Below are positions 7,494-17,300 of a DNA stretch of 64,000 nucleotides, in pieces. The DNA is from Aquitalea magnusonii (lineage in GTDB: Bacteria > Pseudomonadota > Gammaproteobacteria > Burkholderiales > Chromobacteriaceae): assembly GCF_003202035.1 (NCBI RefSeq), contig NZ_QJKC01000014.1, forward strand, positions 62,001-126,000, in the 5' to 3' direction. Position 1 is the stretch's first letter. The number at the start of each line of letters is the position of its first letter. The notes under the pieces are model-generated. The model worked only from the letters and a program-made list of their open reading frames with translations. It did no database searches and was not told the origin of the DNA. The translations under genes and the position numbers were made by a program.

Positions 7494-10400
7494 ATGGAGC
7501 TTAATCAAGCCAAGCTGTCGCGCTTGCAGCTGCTTGGCACGCTGGTCATCATCTTCTTGCTGGCATTGACGCTGGCAGGCTATTTCCTGCTGACCAGCTG
7601 GACGGATTTCCATGCGCGCCAGCAACAGATCGAAGGCGATGCCTACCAGCATGCGCGCGAATACCTGCAAGCCTCCGGCGATCATACGGCGCTGACCCTG
7701 CTGGCCCTGCGCGATCACTCCACCGACACCCTCAAGCAGCAACTGAAAGAACAGGTCGACCAGGCCTACCATGTAGCCGAAGGTATCTGGCAGCGCGAAC
7801 ACCAGCGCCTGCCGGAAGCACGGGTCAAGGCGCTGATTGTCGAGGCCTTGCGCCCGCTGCGCTTTTTCGAGGGGCGCGGCTATTTCTTCATCGACACCAT
7901 GGACGGGCGCTGCGTCTTGCTGCCCACCGCAGCAGAACGCGAAGGCAGTTCGCTGCTGGACAACCGCGACGACCATGGCCGCTACATCATGCAAGCGCTG
8001 ATCGACTCGGTCAGCAACCCGGAGCGACAAGGCTTCACCGCCTACCGCTGGTATTTGCCGGGCAGCCACAATATGTCGGAAAAAGTGGCCTATTCGCGCC
8101 AGTTCACCCCCTATCACTGGGTCATCGGCAGCGGCGAATACATTGCCAATGTCGAGGCCAGCCTGCAGCAACGGGCCATTACCCTGCTCTCCCGCATGCA
8201 CATGGGGCGTGATGGTGACGATTTCATGGTGGTGGACGAGCAGGGCGTACTACAGTTCTACCCCGCCGACCCTGCCTTGCAGGGCCGGCATTATCTGGCG
8301 CTGCAACCCGAGCTGCGCAAGCGGGTGCTGGAAGTCCTGCAGCTGGGCAAGCGTGGCGGCTTCATGGAGTACGCCGTGCCCGAAGCCGGCAGTGCCAAGC
8401 CGGTGGCCCACCTGGCCTATGCCCGCCACTTGCCGGGCTGGGAATGGACCATGGTGACGGCCATGCATATCCAGTCCATTCGCGATGGCAGTGTGCAAGC
8501 CCGCCAGCAACTGGACCAGCAATTGCTGCGCCGTATCGACACCACCCTGTTGATGACCCTGCTGGCCATGGCCAGTGCCGCGCTGTTTTCCTGGTTCTTC
8601 GTACGCTGGATGAATGCACTGGTGGCGCGCTACCAGCAGGATTTGCGCCAAAGCCATGCCGAGCTGGAAGCCAGTGCGCGCGAGCTGCAGCTCAGCCGCT
8701 TCATGATCGACCACGCCACCGATCTGGTCGCATTGCAAGCGGCAGATGGCCGGCTGGTCTATGCCAACCGCGCCGCCCTGGATTGCCTGGGTAGTGAAGC
8801 AGAAGGACGGCAGCAACTGAAAAAACAGCTGTTTGCCCCGGCCGGCGTCAGCCTGCCGCATACCTTCGAAACCCGGCTGCAATGTCACCAGGGGCATCTG
8901 CACCTGGAAGTCACCCTGACCGGCATCGACTATCACGGTGACAGCTATCTGTGCGCCACCGCCCGCGATATCAGCCAGCGGCACCATGCCGACCGCCAGC
9001 AGCGGCTGGCGGCCAAGGTTTTCGAATCCAGCAATGAAGCCATCCTGATCACCGATGCCGACAACCGCATCCTGGCTGTCAACCGTGCCTTCAGCCTGAT
9101 CACCGGTTTTGACGAGCAGGAGGTGCTGGGGCAGACCCCGGCCTTGCTGGCATCCGGCCAGCACGATGGCGATTTTTATACCCGCATGTGGGACAGCTTG
9201 GCCAAACGCGGCCAGTGGTCGGGGGAAATCTGGAACCGCCGCAAAAACGGCGAAGCCTTCCCCGAATGGCTGAACATCAGCGTGCTGACCGACGAACAGG
9301 GCCGGATCACTCACCATGTGGCACTGTTTACCGATATCTCGGAACGCAAGGAGCACGAGGCGCGCATCCAGCATCTGGCGGAATATGATGCCCTGACCGA
9401 CCTGCCCAACCGCATCCTGGTCAACGACCGCCTGCTGCAAGCCATCCGCCTGGCCGAACGCCATGGCGGCCAGCTGGCGGTACTGTTTGTCGATCTGGAT
9501 CATTTCAAGAACATCAACGACACCCTGGGCCACAACTGCGGCGATGAACTGCTCAAGCAAGTGGCCGGCCGCCTGTGCGGCGCAGTGCGCGAGCTGGACA
9601 CCGTGGGCCGTACCGGTGGCGACGAGTTCGTGCTCATCCTGCCGGCCATCGCCCAGCCGGACGAGGCAGCCCAGGTTGCCGAGCGCATCCTGCGCGCCAT
9701 GCAGGCACCGTTTGATATCGATGGCAATGCCCTGGTGGTGGGCTGCAGCATCGGCATCAGCCTGCTGCCGGGTGATGGCGAGGACATCCAGACCCTGCTG
9801 ATGAATGCCGACCTGGCCATGTACCATGCCAAGGCGCATGGCCGGAATACCTTCCGCTTCTATACCCGCGAAATGAATACCCAGGTGGCAGACCGCCTGC
9901 AACTGGAAAACCGGCTGCGCCGGGCACTGGAACAGGATGAGCTGTTCCTGCTGTTCCAGCCGCAATACGACATCCACAGCCAGGCACTGATCGGCTGCGA
10001 GGTATTGCTGCGCTGGCAGGACCCGGTGGAAGGGCTGATCATGCCCGGCCGCTTCATTCCCATTGCCGAAGACAGCGGGCTGATCGTGCCGCTGGGACGC
10101 TGGGTGCTGCGTGAGGCCTGCCGGCAGATGGCGCGCTGGCGGGCACAGGGCCTGCCGCTGCCCAAGATCGCCGTCAATGTGTCGGCGCGCCAGCTGGCAC
10201 GGCTGGACTTCATCGACGAGGTGAGGGATGCGCTGCAAGAGAGCCGCCTGCCAGGCGATTGCCTGGAAATCGAGGTGACCGAAAGCACCCTGATGGAAGA
10301 CGCCGACCTGGCCTCACGCCAGCTGGCCATGCTCAAGGCCATGGGAGTCAGGCTATCGGTCGATGACTTTGGCACCGGCTACTCCAGCCTGGCCTACCTC

Positions 10401-10667
10401 AAGCGCTTTGCCCCGGACACCATCAAGATCGACCGCTCCTTTGTCTGCGACCTGCCCGGCGACAGCGAAGACGCTGCCATCGTGTCCGCCATCATCCACC
10501 TGGCGCGGGCGCTGGGCATGAGCACGCTGGCCGAAGGCGTGGAAACCGTGGAGCAATGCGATTTCCTGCGCCAGCTCGGTTGCGGTGGCATCCAGGGCTA
10601 TCTGCTGGGCCGGCCGCAGGACGCCAGCGCCATTGCCCGCCAGCTAGCGCTGCCGCTCGGCAGCTGA
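7494..10667 (+). CDS. Membrane sensor protein with Cache, two PAS, GGDEF and EAL domains (cyclic-di-GMP turnover)
   Basis: This 1057-residue inner-membrane protein has a first membrane helix at about 12-33. A periplasmic Cache-like sensor follows (GYFFIDTMDGRCVLLP; YRWYLPGS; PYHWVIGSGEYI), then a second helix near 350-370. Two PAS domains lie at about 395-510 and 510-620, a GGDEF domain at about 635-800, and an EAL domain at about 815-1050. The cyclase site is the canonical GGDEF at 708-712, with an RxxD inhibitory site (RELD) at 699-702. The EAL signature reads EVLLR at 836-840, and DDFGTGYSS is present at 957-965, so phosphodiesterase activity is likely. It may make, break or switch c-di-GMP in response to an external ligand. 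It converges with the MFS gene, overlapping by 24 bases. Confidence 0.93.
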   Translation: MELNQAKLSRLQLLGTLVIIFLLALTLAGYFLLTSWTDFHARQQQIEGDAYQHAREYLQASGDHTALTLLALRDHSTDTLKQQLKEQVDQAYHVAEGIWQREHQRLPEARVKALIVEALRPLRFFEGRGYFFIDTMDGRCVLLPTAAEREGSSLLDNRDDHGRYIMQALIDSVSNPERQGFTAYRWYLPGSHNMSEKVAYSRQFTPYHWVIGSGEYIANVEASLQQRAITLLSRMHMGRDGDDFMVVDEQGVLQFYPADPALQGRHYLALQPELRKRVLEVLQLGKRGGFMEYAVPEAGSAKPVAHLAYARHLPGWEWTMVTAMHIQSIRDGSVQARQQLDQQLLRRIDTTLLMTLLAMASAALFSWFFVRWMNALVARYQQDLRQSHAELEASARELQLSRFMIDHATDLVALQAADGRLVYANRAALDCLGSEAEGRQQLKKQLFAPAGVSLPHTFETRLQCHQGHLHLEVTLTGIDYHGDSYLCATARDISQRHHADRQQRLAAKVFESSNEAILITDADNRILAVNRAFSLITGFDEQEVLGQTPALLASGQHDGDFYTRMWDSLAKRGQWSGEIWNRRKNGEAFPEWLNISVLTDEQGRITHHVALFTDISERKEHEARIQHLAEYDALTDLPNRILVNDRLLQAIRLAERHGGQLAVLFVDLDHFKNINDTLGHNCGDELLKQVAGRLCGAVRELDTVGRTGGDEFVLILPAIAQPDEAAQVAERILRAMQAPFDIDGNALVVGCSIGISLLPGDGEDIQTLLMNADLAMYHAKAHGRNTFRFYTREMNTQVADRLQLENRLRRALEQDELFLLFQPQYDIHSQALIGCEVLLRWQDPVEGLIMPGRFIPIAEDSGLIVPLGRWVLREACRQMARWRAQGLPLPKIAVNVSARQLARLDFIDEVRDALQESRLPGDCLEIEVTESTLMEDADLASRQLAMLKAMGVRLSVDDFGTGYSSLAYLKRFAPDTIKIDRSFVCDLPGDSEDAAIVSAIIHLARALGMSTLAEGVETVEQCDFLRQLGCGGIQGYLLGRPQDASAIARQLALPLGS

Positions 10668-12062
10668 CAGCCGCCCATCCACGCCGACCAGCTCGGCCGC
10701 CTGTGGCCGCGGGATCAGCAAGGAAGTCAGCCAGGCCAGGCCCACGATGCCCAGGCCGGCAAGCATGCCACTGGCGGCGGCGGGCACACCCGGCAGCCAG
10801 GCTGGCAGCGCAGGCAATACGGCAAAGCTGAGCCCGGCCCCCAGATTGAAGGCAGCTGCGTTCAGGCCGGGCAGCAGCCCCGGATAGCGCGCGGGCGACA
10901 GCACCACCCCCAGGCCATTGAGCATGATGTTGGCGGTACCGGCATAGGCCACGCCGGCCAGCAGGCAGGCCGCCACCATCCACCACAGACTGTACAGGCC
11001 CCAAACCAGCATCAGCACGATGGCCAGCATGCTGCCGGCCAGGCCCAGCCGCAATACCCGGCCATATCCCCATTGCGGTGCCAGCTGGCCGGCCCATGGA
11101 CCCACCAGCCAGCCCACCAGCGCATAGGGGGTCAGCAACAACCAGGAAGCGTGATCGGCAGCCAGGCCAAAGCCACTGCCTGCTTGCTGGGCATGGGACA
11201 TCACCAGCCCGTTGATGATGGCAAACACGCCGCTCATGGTCAGCATGGTGGTCAGCAGCAGGGCCCAGGTACTGCGCTGGCGCAGGATGTCCAGCGCCAG
11301 CAAGGGCTGTGGGCTGCGCTGCTCTTGTCGCAGGAACAGGGCCAAGGCCAATGACGCCAGCAAGACCATGCCGCCGATGCCTCCCCACTGGGCAGGGCCA
11401 GGCGCCGCCGCCAGGTTCAGCGCCCACAGCAGGCTGGCCAGCGTCAGCACCAGCCACCCCACGCCGGGCCAGTCCATGGCCGCCCCGGCTGACGGGCGCG
11501 ACTCCGGCGCATACCTGGCTACCAGCACACAGGCCACGGCGGCGACGATGGCAATGCACCAGAATACGGCCCGAAAGCCGAAGTGGGTCGCCAGCAAGCC
11601 ACCGGCAATGGCATCGATGCCGGCGATGCCGCCATTGACCGCCGTGATCACTCCCATCAGCAGGCCGTAGCGCCGCGGCTCATTCACCTCGTGGTAAAGC
11701 ATCAGCAGACAAATCGGCACCACCGGACCGGCTACCCCCTGGATCAGCCGCGCCAGTTGCAGTACCGCGATGGAAGGGGCCACCGCCGCCAGCATGCTGC
11801 CGGCCAGCATGATGGACAACATGCCCAGCAGCACCCGCCGCCGGCCCAGCATGTCGCCCAGGCGCGGCAGAAACAGCGAAAACAGGGCGGCCGCGGTGAA
11901 AAAGGCCGTTTGCGACAGGCCCACCGCGCCATCGCTGGCCTGCAGCTCGCGGGCGATGGTCACCAGCACCGGGCTGAGCATGCTGGCATTGAGCTGAAAC
12001 GCCACGCAGGCGGCCACCAGCGCGGTCATCAGGCTGGCAACGCCAGGGCTGGCGCGCTTCAT
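10644..12062 (-). CDS. Major facilitator superfamily transporter
   Basis: The protein has 472 residues with many hydrophobic helices. The MFS loop motif GDMLGRRRVL lies between helices 2 and 3, and the helix-4/5 region carries RLIQGVAGPVVP. Length and the RLIQGxxG motif resemble the DHA2-type drug/proton antiporters. The start ATG overlaps the stop of the nucleoside hydrolase gene by four bases (ATGA), so the two are translationally coupled. A nucleoside or base substrate is a reasonable inference from this neighbour, but nothing in the sequence proves it. Confidence 0.88.
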   Translation of the reverse strand: MKRASPGVASLMTALVAACVAFQLNASMLSPVLVTIARELQASDGAVGLSQTAFFTAAALFSLFLPRLGDMLGRRRVLLGMLSIMLAGSMLAAVAPSIAVLQLARLIQGVAGPVVPICLLMLYHEVNEPRRYGLLMGVITAVNGGIAGIDAIAGGLLATHFGFRAVFWCIAIVAAVACVLVARYAPESRPSAGAAMDWPGVGWLVLTLASLLWALNLAAAPGPAQWGGIGGMVLLASLALALFLRQEQRSPQPLLALDILRQRSTWALLLTTMLTMSGVFAIINGLVMSHAQQAGSGFGLAADHASWLLLTPYALVGWLVGPWAGQLAPQWGYGRVLRLGLAGSMLAIVLMLVWGLYSLWWMVAACLLAGVAYAGTANIMLNGLGVVLSPARYPGLLPGLNAAAFNLGAGLSFAVLPALPAWLPGVPAAASGMLAGLGIVGLAWLTSLLIPRPQAAELVGVDGRLSAAERQR

Positions 12063-13003
12063 GGCTGCTCCCTGCCGATCTGTTGCAGGGCATCGATGAT
12101 CATCTGCCAGAAATAATCATGATCCAGCCGGACCGCCACCTGGGTATGGCAAGCGGATGGCGGCGGCGCCCGGAAATCGGCCACGGTCATGCCCAGGGTC
12201 AGCGCACCCTGTAGCTCCACATCCAGCGGCACCTTGCGCACCGTCATCACCTGCGGGTCGATGACATAGGCCACGGCACAGGGGTCGTGCACCGGTGGGC
12301 TGGCAAAACCCTGTTCCCGGCGGTAGGTCTCGCCAAAGAAGGCCAGCAGTTCCTGCACGAAGCGGGCCGGGGCCGTCCCCAGCGCGGCAATGCGCGCCTG
12401 TACATCCGGGGTGGCCAAGGCCTGGTGGGTCAGGTCCAGCCCCACCATGGTAAGCGGCCAGGAGGTATTGAATACGATATGGGCCGCTTCCGGGTCGATC
12501 TTGATATTGAACTCGGCCACTGCGCTCCAGTTGCCGGTGTGATAGCCGCCGCCCATCAACACCACCTCGCGCACCCGGCTGGCAATGCGTGGCTCCTTGC
12601 GCACGGCCAGCGCGATATTGGTCAGCGCGCCGGTCGGCACCAGGGTGATCTCGCCCGGCGGGTGCCGCATGACCAGCTCGATGATCAGGTCCACCGCATG
12701 GCGCGGATCAAGCTGGCGTTGTGGCGGCGGCAAGGATGGCCCATCCATGCCGCTGTCGCCGTGGATGGAGGGTGCCACTTCGATTTCCCGCACCAGTGGG
12801 CGCGGGCAACCCGCGGCGATAGGAACCTGGATGCCGGCCAGCTCGGCCACGGCCAGGGCATTGCGCGTCACCTTTTCCAGTGTCTGGTTACCGGCGACCG
12901 TGGTGACCGCCAACAGTTCGATGGCCGGGCTGCCATGTGCCAGCAGCATGGCAATGGCATCGTCGTGGCCGGGGTCACAATCGAGGATGATCTTGCGGGG
13001 CAT
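12059..13003 (-). CDS. Inosine/uridine-preferring nucleoside hydrolase
   Basis: The enzyme cleaves the N-glycosidic bond of ribonucleosides, giving ribose and free base. The 314-residue protein starts PRKIILDCDPGHDDA, the calcium-binding aspartate cluster of the family, and later has VPTGALTNIALA, EFNIKIDPEAA and HDPCAVAYV. The ATG at 13003 is chosen because it has AAGGA six bases upstream and gives the normal family start. The 3' end overlaps the MFS gene. Purine versus pyrimidine preference is not clear. It appears to be a salvage gene group with the M20 hydrolase upstream. Confidence 0.93.
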   Translation of the reverse strand: MPRKIILDCDPGHDDAIAMLLAHGSPAIELLAVTTVAGNQTLEKVTRNALAVAELAGIQVPIAAGCPRPLVREIEVAPSIHGDSGMDGPSLPPPQRQLDPRHAVDLIIELVMRHPPGEITLVPTGALTNIALAVRKEPRIASRVREVVLMGGGYHTGNWSAVAEFNIKIDPEAAHIVFNTSWPLTMVGLDLTHQALATPDVQARIAALGTAPARFVQELLAFFGETYRREQGFASPPVHDPCAVAYVIDPQVMTVRKVPLDVELQGALTLGMTVADFRAPPPSACHTQVAVRLDHDYFWQMIIDALQQIGREQP

Positions 13004-13075
13004 GGGGTGTCCTTGTGCGGGCGATGGAAACAGGGCTACCATGGTGCGCCGGCAGCAACGCCGGTGCCTGCTGGC

Positions 13076-14263
13076 TTACGCTGTCGTGGCGGGTCCCAGC
13101 CAGTGTTCCACCAGCCGCACCCAGAAACTGGCCGCCAGCGGCAGGGCCTCATCGTTGAAGTCATAGCCGGGGTTGTGCACCATGCAGCCGCCATCACCAT
13201 CGCCATTGCCGACAATGAAGTAACAGCCAGGCACCTGCTCCAGCCAGTAGGCAAAGTCCTCGCTGCCGGTCAGCGGTGCCAGATCGGCGATGACATTGCC
13301 GGCCCCCAGCCACTCGCTCGCCAGCAACATGGCTTGCTGGGTGATGACATCATCGTTGACCAGTACCGGGTAGCCGTGCTGAAACTGCACCTCGGCCCGC
13401 GCACCGAAGCCGGCGGCATGCTGCTCGGCCAGCTGGTGGATGCGCTGGTGCAGCAGCGCCCGTACCGCCGGATTGAGGGCGCGTACGGTCAGCCGCAGTT
13501 CGGCGCTGGCCGGAATCACATTGGCAGCCTCTCCGGCCAGAATGGCCCCCACGGTCAGCACGGCGGTTTCCAGCGGTGGCACATTGCGCGAGACGATGGT
13601 CTGCAATGCCAGCACCAGCGATGCGGCCACCACCACCGGGTCGACCGCGCGTTGCGGCATGGCGCCATGGCCGCCCGTGCCATGGATCAGAATGGTGATG
13701 GTATCGGTGGAGGCCATGAAGGCGCCGGCCCGGAAACCCAGCTTGCCCAAGGGGATGCCCGGCATATTGTGCAGGGCGAAAATGGCATCGCAGGGAAAAC
13801 GCCGGAACAGCCCGTCGTCCAGCATGCGCTTGGCTCCGGAGCCGCCATGCCCCTCTTCGGCCGGCTGGAAAATCAGATGCAGGGTGCCGGCAAAGCGCCG
13901 GCTGCGCGCCAGCTCGCAGGCAGCGGCCAGCAGGATGGCGGTGTGGCCATCATGGCCGCAGGCATGCATCTTGCCGTCTATCTGGCTGGCCCAGGGCAGG
14001 CCGGTTTCTTCCTGGATGGGCAGGGCGTCCATATCGGCCCGCAGACCGATGGTCGGCCCGCGTCCACACTGCAGTGTCGCCACCACCCCGGTGCCGCCGA
14101 TTCCCTCGGTGAGCTGGTAGCCCCAGCCCTGCAGCTTTTCCATCACCAGCCGCCGGGTATTGAACTCCTCGAAACCCAGTTCGGGATGGGCATGCAGCTG
14201 GCGACGCAGGGCCACCATTTCATCGTTGATACGCAGGATGCCGGGCAGGATGGCGTTATGCAT
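13076..14263 (-). CDS. M20-family amidohydrolase (hippurate hydrolase / N-acyl-amino-acid hydrolase type)
   Basis: The 395-residue protein matches the cytosolic amidohydrolases of peptidase family M20D. It has RRQLHAHPELGFEE near the start, GLRADMDALPI, the metal site HACGHDGHTA, FQPAEEGHGGSGAK with the catalytic glutamates, ALHNMPG, and the C-terminal GSEDFAYW. The dimerisation domain carries GHGAMPQ. These enzymes deacylate N-acyl or N-benzoyl amino acids. The gene lies 72 bases upstream of the nucleoside hydrolase and may be co-transcribed. The exact substrate is unknown. Confidence 0.93.
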   Translation of the reverse strand: MHNAILPGILRINDEMVALRRQLHAHPELGFEEFNTRRLVMEKLQGWGYQLTEGIGGTGVVATLQCGRGPTIGLRADMDALPIQEETGLPWASQIDGKMHACGHDGHTAILLAAACELARSRRFAGTLHLIFQPAEEGHGGSGAKRMLDDGLFRRFPCDAIFALHNMPGIPLGKLGFRAGAFMASTDTITILIHGTGGHGAMPQRAVDPVVVAASLVLALQTIVSRNVPPLETAVLTVGAILAGEAANVIPASAELRLTVRALNPAVRALLHQRIHQLAEQHAAGFGARAEVQFQHGYPVLVNDDVITQQAMLLASEWLGAGNVIADLAPLTGSEDFAYWLEQVPGCYFIVGNGDGDGGCMVHNPGYDFNDEALPLAASFWVRLVEHWLGPATTA

Positions 14264-14367
14264 GGAAACAGTCTCCGCAGTCAGGTACAGGACTGCAAAG
14301 ACTGTGAGAAAACCGCTGCCGGGCGATACCGGGACAAAGTGCAGGAGCCCCCGCCAGCGCCCGGCGA

Positions 14368-17300
14368 CTAATCGAAGCGCAGGGTGTAACGCGACTCGAC
14401 CGAGGTATTGGTGCCGGCACGCAAGACCACGGACCAGCCCTTGCTCAGCTGGTAAGCCAGCTTGACCACCTGATCGGCGCTGGTCACGCCATATTCGTAG
14501 CCCAGGTAGAGTTCGCGGGTGAGTTGCCGCCCCACCGTCACCACCTGCTCGGCCGGGCTTACCGTACCATTGGCCAGGGTCCGCTCCTTGCGGCTGGCCA
14601 TGCCCAGTTCATCGAACAGACCGACATGGTCGTTGATGGAGCCGGCCAGCATCATGCCGGCAGAAGCAGCCAGCGCGGCATCGTCACGATCACCGCTGGC
14701 CGCATGGCCCAGCACCAGCCAGGACAGCTTGTCCTTTTCCGACATCGACTCATCCGCCACCAGCCGGATGCGTGGCGCGGAGACGCTGCCGCTCACCTCC
14801 ACCCCCGCTCCCACCGGCGACAGGTGACGCTTGGCCACCACATTGAGCACCGGATTGTCCAGCGGACCGACAAAACTGATGATGCCCTGCTCGATGTCCA
14901 GATCCTGGCCATACGCCTTGTAACGCCCTTTCACCACCCGGACCTGTCCGCGGGCCCCCGGCGGCATGCCGGGATTGGCGCTGACCTTGACCACGCCGGT
15001 CAGCTCCACGTCCAGGCCCTGGCCAACCAGGCGGAAACGCTCGCCCAGATCGAGATCCAGCGCCACCGTCAGCGGCAGGCTGGCAAAGGCAGACGGCTCG
15101 GCACTCTCGCGCCCCTTGACCACCACATCGTCGCTCAGGCTGGGCGCACCGGTCTTGGGCAGGTCGATCCGTCCCTGATCGGCACGAATGCGGCCGGTCA
15201 GCGAAATTTTCCGGTCCACCATGCTCAGCTCGGTACTGCCGGAGACCACCAGCTTGCGGCTGGGCTTATCGAATACGCTGAACTTGTTCAAGGTAACCCT
15301 GACCATGGCATCCGGGCCGCTTTCCTTCAGATCCAGGCTGCCGCTGGCGCTGACCTCGCCCTGGCCACCGGCAAAGCGCAGCTTGTCGAGAATCAGGCTG
15401 CGACCGCTCATTCTGGCCTGCAGCACACCGTCGCCCAGCCGGATGCCGGTTCTGTGGTCGGCCAGCAGCAGTTTGCTGCCCTGGATGGTGCCCTGTGCCT
15501 GCAACTGCCCCAAGGGCCCGCTCAGGCTCAGATTGGCCGACAGCTGGCCGGCCAGCTCGAGCGCGGGCGACGACAGCTGCGCCAGGGCGGCCAAGGAGGG
15601 CAGCGACACCGTGGCGCTGGCTGCCAGCGGGGTGCGGCTGTCGATGGCGCCGCCATTCCACGGCAGGCTGCCCTTGCCGCTCAGCTGGGCATAGCGGCTG
15701 TCGATGTCGCTATCGAACAGCAGGCTGCCACCATCAAAGCGCAGCCTCAGTTGCGCGGCTTTCAGGCCGAGTGCGGCCGGACGGCCTGCCTCGGCCGGCA
15801 GGCTGATATCGCCAGCCGCCCGCTTCAGCCAGAGCTGACCTTGCGGTCGATTGCCGCTCAGCTTGAGGTCCCAGCCACTGTCCAGCAGCAGATTCTGCTC
15901 CACCGGCAGCGGCAGCAGCGGGGCCAGCTCGGCCAGCCGCAAGCCTTCGGCATGCCCGCGCGTGCTCAGGTCGCCGTTACTGCTACGGGTCAGCTCGCTC
16001 AGGCTCAGGCTGCCGCCCAACAGCGCCAGCCGGGCACTGCCCAGCTTGATGCGCGCCGCACCGGCTTCCACTGCCAGCGGGGTTTGCAGGCTCAGTGCGG
16101 GCTTGCCGGTGATTTCCAGCCGCTCCAGCACGCCTTGCCACTGGCCGCTATTGAGCGGCAGGCCACCACTGGCCGCCAGCTGCACGCCATAGGGCCGGCC
16201 ATCCAGCCGCAGCCGGCCATCCAGCTGCAGGTGATGGCGGGTACGGGTGCCACTGCCCTGCGCCCGCAGTTGCTCGGCACTGAAATTGCCGGCCTGCAGC
16301 TTGTCCGCCGCCAGCTGCAAGCGGAAAGGACTGCTGGGGTCGGCCTTGATGTCGCCATCCAGGCTCAGGCTCTGTACTGCCAGATTGCCCGGCAGGCGCA
16401 GTCGCTCGGCGCGCAGGCTGGCGCTGAGCAGTGGCACCCTGGGGGTGCCGGCCAGTTCGGCCTGGCCCTTGATCAACCCGGAGAAGTCCCGTCCCAGCAG
16501 CGCCAGATTGGGGGCGTCGATCAACAGCTTGAGTTTGTCACCGGGCGCACCATAGGCACCGCTGGCCTGCAGCCGGTTGCTGGCCAGCCTGAGGTCGGCC
16601 GCCAGCTGGCGCACGCGCTCGCCCTGCCAGTCGGCACTGAGTTGGCCGGACAGCGCGGCACCGGACAGCCGGCTGGGGGCGAACTGCAAGCCCAGCTTGC
16701 CGCTGAGCGGTGCTGCCAACTGGCCACTGGCCTTGATGGCCGCATTCAGTTCGCCAGCGGGCAAACCGGCTTGCAGGCGGGACGGATCGGCCTTGAGCAA
16801 TTTGCCTTCCAGCTGGTATTCCTGCCGCCCTTCCAGCCCCAGCTTCCCGCTGAGCGCCACTTTGCCGGCACCGGCGGTCAGATCCAGCTGGCGCAGCAGC
16901 AGTACCTTGCCGCCAGCCGCCTGCTGGAAGCCCAGCGCCGTCTGCAATTGCAGGGTCTTGCCATACAGATTGGCCTTGATGTCGGGTCCGCTGAGCGCGC
17001 CGACCACCCGCGTCGTGCCCTTGATCACCTCATCCGGCGCGGTCTCATACAGGGCGCGCAGGCCGATATTGTCCAGCAGTGCCACGATGTCCAGCGCATT
17101 GTGCTCGACCTTGCCGGTCAGATTGAGCTGACCACCGCCCAGCCGGGCCATCAGCTTGTCCAGATGCAGTGCCTTCTCGTCGGCGCGGAATTCGCCCACC
17201 AGCAGCGACAAGGGCAGCTGGCTGGCTGAGAGCGGGCCGGGCTGGCTGTTGAGCAGGGACAGCCCGCCCTTGATGCGCGCCCCGCCATCAGGTTCGGCAT

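Noticed and set aside
8250-10238. 662-residue minus-strand ORF opposite the GGDEF-EAL gene
   Set aside because: Antisense to conserved GGDEF and EAL motifs; no family signature.
14524-17229. 901-residue Gln-rich plus-strand ORF opposite tamB
   Set aside because: Gln-rich sequence is the complement of Leu (CTG) codons in tamB; not a real gene.
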